The notes beneath the pieces were generated by a model, which did not search any database, was not told the DNA's origin, and saw only the letters and a list, made by a program, of their open reading frames with translations. Shown here piece by piece: positions 59,262 to 64,000 of a stretch of DNA of 64,000 nt. Made by a program: the position numbers and the translations under genes. The DNA comes from Hymenopus coronatus (taxonomy: Eukaryota; Arthropoda; Insecta; Mantodea; Hymenopodidae): assembly GCA_030762935.1 (NCBI GenBank), contig CM060900.1:386036132-386100131 (forward strand), written 5' to 3'. Numbering within the stretch: the first letter of the stretch is position 1; every line of letters starts with the position of its first letter.

Positions 59262-59300
59262 CCAATATAAAACAGGGCAAAGGTCACACCACAATACATG
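59262..59300 (+). promoter_or_regulatory. Possible TATA-type core promoter
   Basis: CCAATATAAAACAGGG at about 59261 carries a TATAAA. No strong initiator was confirmed at the expected distance. It precedes the LINE frame by about 80 bases. This is a weak signal. Confidence 0.25.
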
Positions 59301-59347
59301 CGTCCTGCCACTTCATTTGCAGCACTTGAATCAGTCGTGACGATAGC

Positions 59348-60235
59348 TTGCCCTCATATTGCGCCGTATTTCCGAATATCTCCATAACCTTAATGGAAAC
59401 TGTATACGGAGCGACAGTTAGATCCACGATGACATACGGAGGAGAAATATGGGGGTGGGAACAAACAGGGAATCTGGATCAAGTGAGGACCCAATTTTTG
59501 AAAGGAATTCTGGGTGTAGGGAGGAGTACGGCAAACTGCGGGATAATGAGGGAATTCGGGGTACATAGTGAAACGATAGAGTGCAAAATCAGAGCAGTTA
59601 AATATTGGATGAGAATCGTTCACGGAAACCAATCTCTAATTAGGGCAGTCTGCTACCGTGAACAGTTGCGAATGGAAGGTAATTTGACGTGGGCATCAAA
59701 ATTAAAAAAAGTGTTGGAAACTATTGGGATGGGAGACATTTGGATGGCGGGGCAGAAAAACAGGCGAAGTATTTGGAGAAAAATTAAGAAACGTCTCTGT
59801 GATATTGACAGACAGCAAATAATTGCGCAATGCACAGAGAAGGTGTCATTAGAAGTACAGTCTGGGCTGAAATCGGAGTGGGGTATGGAGCAATACATCA
59901 AAACAGGTACCAAACTCATTAGAGAGGGGCTCGCGTGGATTAGACTAGGAGCATGGAGGAGCACGAAAATTTCTGACGAGAATGGTATAAGAATCTGTCC
60001 CATTTGCGAGGAGGAAGAGTCGTGGACTCACATCTTGGCAAGATGTAGGGGTACGGAGGAATGGCGGGAAAAATATTTGCCGCGATTTTTTACCACTGCG
60101 AATGTAGGGATAGAAGCATGTTGGACGTTACTGGCAGGCACGGAAAACATGGACGGGCTAGGTAAATTTATACTTAAGGCAAGACAGCTGAGATCTGAGG
60201 AGGCTGCCAATAGAGAAGGGGGGGGGGGGAAATAA
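59348..60235 (+). CDS. C-terminal part of a non-LTR retrotransposon (LINE) ORF2 protein
   Basis: An uninterrupted 295-codon frame. Residues about 15-50 (METVYGATVRSTMTYGGEIW, GILGVGRSTANCG) match the region after the reverse transcriptase fingers in many LINE proteins, where an Y-G-xE-W motif and an ILG-V-RST-N block occur. Residues about 217-233 form a zinc knuckle (CPICEEEESWTHILARC, pattern C-x2-C-x7-H-x4-C) typical of ORF2 C-termini. Endonuclease and catalytic reverse-transcriptase domains are absent, so this is a 5'-truncated copy. The first ATG at 59348 may not be genuine: recognisable similarity begins near residue 14. A run of 14 G sits just before the stop and may have altered the last residues. 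The lack of stops suggests fairly recent insertion. Confidence 0.75.
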   Translation: MPSYCAVFPNISITLMETVYGATVRSTMTYGGEIWGWEQTGNLDQVRTQFLKGILGVGRSTANCGIMREFGVHSETIECKIRAVKYWMRIVHGNQSLIRAVCYREQLRMEGNLTWASKLKKVLETIGMGDIWMAGQKNRRSIWRKIKKRLCDIDRQQIIAQCTEKVSLEVQSGLKSEWGMEQYIKTGTKLIREGLAWIRLGAWRSTKISDENGIRICPICEEEESWTHILARCRGTEEWREKYLPRFFTTANVGIEACWTLLAGTENMDGLGKFILKARQLRSEEAANREGGGGK

Positions 60236-60665
60236 GATCAACTAAACAAAAGTGACTACAATGTTCTACATACATGTATATTATATTATACTTAGGTCAC
60301 TGTTGTGCTAGGGTTGTATATATTATGTGTATATATGTATTTTAAGTGTAATTATCTATTATAAGAGGTTGCATTTATGAAGGTGTACTCTGTGCTGTAA
60401 ATTTAAATTGATATATTTGAATATCTTTGTATCTTTATTTTCGGATTCACTCTTAATTTTTATTGTTGTTTAATATTGCTTTTGACTGTGTATTTCCTTT
60501 GTCTTTTTTATTTTCGTATTTACTCTTTTAATTCTTTGTTGTGGTTGTTGTTTTAATATTGCTTGTAATGTGTATTACAAAAGCACGTACGGTCTGTGGA
60601 CCCGTGCGACTGTTGAATTTCTATGTATGATATTGCTATATTAATAAATACACTTATTCATTCAT
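59390..60665 (+). mobile_element. 5'-truncated LINE including 3' UTR and tail
   Basis: The open frame is followed by about 430 bases of AT-rich 3' UTR. It ends with AATAAATACACTTATTCATTCATG, an AATAAA and a short ATTC-type tail at about 60645-60665, as seen at the 3' ends of some insect LINEs. The 5' end is near 59390, estimated from where similarity begins. Confidence 0.65.
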
Positions 60666-60669
60666 GTTA

Positions 60670-62654
60670 CAGGTAGACCTCTGTGATTCGCAAGTTACTC
60701 GTTGCTATTTTGGGGCGCACCTAAGCTGCAACAGCTTGCTCTATGCAGTATACACGCCTCTATACCCTATCTGCAAGAGAGGAGTAACTTGAAGAAATAT
60801 GTTGCCATGTTCAACCCCGAAAATGCAGATAACCCATCTCTGTTTCACAGGGAGTTTGGTCCGCAGAGGCCTTGTGATGTTAGTGAAATTTGTAGGATCC
60901 GTCTCTGTTATGTCTTATTCTTTTAGTTAAATATGTCCGAACCGTCAGTAGTGATTTACAAATCACTCAGAAGAAATTCTAATGAAGTTATAATAAAGGA
61001 GTTGGCCATTACCAACGAAAATATGCTTTAAATGTTTCATTTTACAAGTCCCTATACTGGGAATCATAATTTGGAACATTTTTAAACAGCAAAATTTTAG
61101 CGATGGTCATGTGCCTTATACACTGTTAAAAAGCGTCCTTGAAATGTCGTGGGACACACGTCATTGTATGTTTACGTCGATAGGAAGTGTTCTGTTCTAT
61201 CCGAACTTACAAACGGAACCAACATAAATTGTTACAATGAATACCGTTGTCGTAGTCCAGAAAAGCAATATTATAAAATTCATACCAGTAAGAAACAAAT
61301 CTAAACATCTAAATTTCTTCGCAGATGAACTGGAAAGGCTAATGGAAAATGGAGATTGAGGCGCAAAATTTCATGGCATGATTCTCTCTCTTAATTATTT
61401 AATATCTTTGCTGAATCGTCTCACTAAACTGGCGGAGCACACGTGTAACGAGCAATCATTCAAATGCGTGGAGGAGAATTTCCGTATATCGTACTGCATA
61501 TACAAAATCCACATATAAATGTAAGACTATGAGCAATCAAATATTATCCATAATGTAAGGGTTGCATTTGCTGCATCAATTAGGAAACTATAATATGGCA
61601 ACAAAATATGTTAAATATTACGTACAGTTAGCTTCTAATTGTAAGATATTTGTTTTTTACGAACAAAAACTTATTTTGTTCTCTACGATCTAATCAGTGA
61701 TGAGTTATATTCTACCCTTTTGGATAGTAAAATGAGAATAAAATAAACATTCTGTGTTATTTATTTCGTGGCTTCACAATTGTCCTTGTGCTTCCTGCAC
61801 TTGCATTACGTATGCATCATCAATATTCTAGAGTCATTTATACTCGGACGTAAAGATCATATATGGTATTTGCATTTTGAGCCATAAATATATTTTTATG
61901 ATACACAACGTATATAAATTAAAAGTGAACGGGCATTATTATTATTATTATTATTATTGTTATTATTAAAGCCATTTTAGAATAAATTGTTTTTGTTAAC
62001 TTCACGCTAAAGTCAGTGGAGGTTTTCTTTTATATGTTATTTTGGCATTTTTCTACAGAATACTTACCTATCAGAGTTCCCTATTTTCTTCCTTATAATT
62101 GGAATTTCGTGCCATATTGTTTTTCAAGTTTCAATTGCATTCTGATTTTTCCTTTGATTCCTTTTACCTTATCTTCAGATTAAAATATTTTTTTCCACCA
62201 AATGAAATGATTTGTGGGAGAGGGTCTCGTGACAACATGCAGCAACTTGTTTGGTGGGACAAACGCAACATGTAACTACTTGGGCACTAACGGATAGGTT
62301 GGAAGACATAGAAATCTCGCCAGCAAACACCTGAAGCTAGTAAGTGTACAGAAGAAGAACCACTTAGACCATTTGGCGAACAGTGCCGGATTCCAGAAGA
62401 CTGACTTATATGACTCTATTGTACTACTTTGCCGTAGTAGCAAAGTTACTAATAATGATCAACGATTTGGTGTACCAAATTCAACGTCAAATCTAGGAGA
62501 AGGTGCTGATGCCGATTATCTTCCTATATCGCGGACTATTCGGGATGGCAAACTCTGATGACAGAAATAAATGTTTTCTTTTTGTTGACGAAGTTGTCAA
62601 TTTCCAAGATATTATCAGTGCCTCCAGTGTGTTGTAATTTCATCCCACACAGTG
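60670..62654. other. No gene seen
   Basis: An (ATT)n tract at about 61937-61966. The 74-codon frame at 60702-60926 and the 61-codon frame at 62373-62558 are unrecognised. Confidence 0.4.
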
Positions 62655-62782
62655 TGCTATAATTTTTACATGACTGTAAATTTATTGACATGGGGCTGTC
62701 GCTCTAAGCACACTTAAAAGCACCATCTGGACGGGAACTGAACTACGACAACGGGATAAGAAGGCTGGGGCCTACCTAACTA
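62655..62782 (-). mobile_element. tRNA-derived SINE, family E, degenerate
   Basis: On the plus strand (reversed element): GACTGTAAATTTATTGACAT, GGGGCTGTCGCTCTAAGCAC, ACTTAAAAGCACCATCTGGA and the decayed B box CGGGAACTGAACTACGACAA. The same family as 40.3-40.5 kb (GGGCTGTCGCTTTTAGGCAT, ACTTAAAAACCAACGATCTG). Confidence 0.7.
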
Positions 62783-63054
62783 GCCGATCCCGGTGGCCAC
62801 GCTCGCTAAAGTGTCTCGCTTTGGCGCTTCGTGGTGCACAGGATCGTGGGTTCGACTTCCGCCTTGGGCATGGATGTTTCTGTGTTTGTAAATGTGTCTA
62901 TGTTTGAGTGTGTATGTAAAAGGAAAACGTTAAGAATAATAAGGTATACTAAGGATATATAGGAAACTGGAAAAAATGGAGAAAAAAGGAATACAGCGCC
63001 GGAGTCCTGACAAGCCTCCGGAGCTGCATTTTGTTTTTGTTTTTTTTTTTTTTT
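62783..63054 (+). mobile_element. SINE family B copy (divergent, T-rich end)
   Basis: Head GCCGATCCCGGTGGCCACGC, TCGCTAAAGTGTCTCGCTTT, GTGGGTTCGACTTCCGCCTT (B box with changes) and body TACAGCGCCGGAGTCCTGAC. It ends in a T-rich tract (63029-63054) instead of poly(A). It abuts the family E element with its head facing the other head. Confidence 0.85.
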
Positions 63055-63055
63055 A

Positions 63056-64000
63056 TTGTTAATAAGAGAAGAAAAAAAAACTGGGTCATTCAGACCGGCC
63101 AGCAACGCTGATGAGGAAGAGCTGTGTGACGGAGCAATTATCTGTCTCCCGCGGAGTGGGTATCGGGCGTGTTTCCCAGTGCCAACCGGCGTGTGATTAA
63201 TTGGTGAGAGAGACTGAGAGGGGGGGGGGGGAGGCAGGCACTCTCAGCTGAAGAAATATCCGGAATCACTATACAGATGCTTGAAGAAGTTTCTATATAT
63301 CCATTTCTACTGGGCTGTTTCCACATTTATCGAGGGATCCTGTCAGTATAGACCAAAGCTTGAATGCCGCGAAGAAGATGTGGCGTTCAGGGCTGTCTGT
63401 TTGACACTTAAATGAGCGACCCGAAGACAGAAGGGAAGTCCTGTGTTCGACATTTTAATTAGATATCGGAAGAGAGAAGAGGCTAATTTAAAGATCGAAA
63501 TTGCAACTCTATTTCCAAAGAAAATCTGATGTGCGTGCGGAGAAAAACGAACGATATCATAGTATTAAGTTATTAACTTTCATGAAAGTTTTGCAGCGTG
63601 TTGCTGGTGAATGCCAAGCAAAAGGAAACGGAATGGCGTTAGTAATTTTATTGCCTGTGGACTCGGGTGGTCTATTCGGAACTGAGCCACGGGCTCTGGA
63701 TGCTCCCCGCGTCGAGGTACAGAACTTCTTGTGAATTGTTAGGGACCCTCCATGACGGTTCTCTCCCTGTCCGGATACCGGCCGTCCTTTGAAATTACAC
63801 TAATTTCATCCTTCCTCCAGGGGTCTAATGTACAATAAGCCCTCAGCACAGTGTAGAATAAAGCTCTGCAATGTGCACACAAGTACACTTAAAAATACCT
63901 TCTAATATTTAATTTTACTACATTAAAATTCAAAAGTAAGGTTCTACATTTTTTTTTATTTTTTAATTTTGTAGCTTCAAAAAGTTTACTTGCTTCTACA
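63056..64000. other. No gene seen
   Basis: A G-run at 63220-63231 and a 77-codon unrecognised frame at 63501-63734 in a slightly GC-richer patch. The window ends in AT-rich DNA. Confidence 0.4.

Overview
The window looks like a gene-poor piece of a large, AT-rich insect nuclear genome. No host protein-coding gene can be supported: there is no long open frame with a recognisable host domain and no credible exon chain. Nearly everything interpretable is transposable-element material or simple repeat. The insect assignment rests on the type of transposases (degenerate Tc1/mariner-superfamily proteins with an N-terminal helix-turn-helix of the kind that abounds in insect genomes), the tRNA-derived SINEs, and an arthropod-like TCAGT initiator 33 bases after a TATA box. 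A cockroach or other polyneopteran is plausible from the style of the repeats, but this is only inference.

Layout. 1-390 is a 39-bp tandem repeat that reads as a Gly/Ala/Ser-rich, silk-like frame, followed by a SINE. 3.0-5.2 kb holds an arm of a foldback family and two Tc1/mariner remnants. 6.9-11.1 kb holds microsatellites, a complete but decayed Tc1/mariner element with inverted ends (8.25-9.3 kb) and three tRNA-headed SINE-like units. 12-14.3 kb holds a foldback half-copy and a decayed hAT transposase of the GTF2IRD2 type. 15.8-17.7 kb is a giant inverted-repeat element of about 1.9 kb, with a 151-bp hairpin inserted in one arm. 19-25.4 kb has SINEs, a 68-bp tandem repeat and a pair of LTR-like sequences. 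26.76-28.29 kb is the best-preserved mobile element: a DD41D mariner-like transposon with 112-bp inverted ends, broken by one certain and one probable frameshift.

31-35.4 kb has SINEs and two more half-foldback copies, one of them interrupted by a SINE. 37.6-44.1 kb has a local duplication, SINEs and a retrotransposon zinc-knuckle remnant. 46-51 kb has a SINE, a possible FLYWCH-type remnant, and a decayed transposase interrupted by a SINE. 54.2-54.5 kb is a MITE-like inverted repeat whose arms include CA and TA microsatellites. 59.3-60.7 kb is the 3' end of a LINE with an uninterrupted 295-codon reading frame. 62.6-63.1 kb has two SINEs joined head to head.

How the parts relate. The elements record layered insertions: old foldback arms and transposases were later hit by SINEs of two main families. 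SINE family A has a tRNA-like head and a long conserved body ending near GCGTCCATAAATAA. SINE family B has a class-II-tRNA-like head and an A-rich tail. The most unusual structure is the giant foldback family: one two-armed copy and at least five or six one-armed relatives lie in this window, with no coding capacity seen. No RNA genes, CRISPR arrays, viral genes or toxin genes were recognised.
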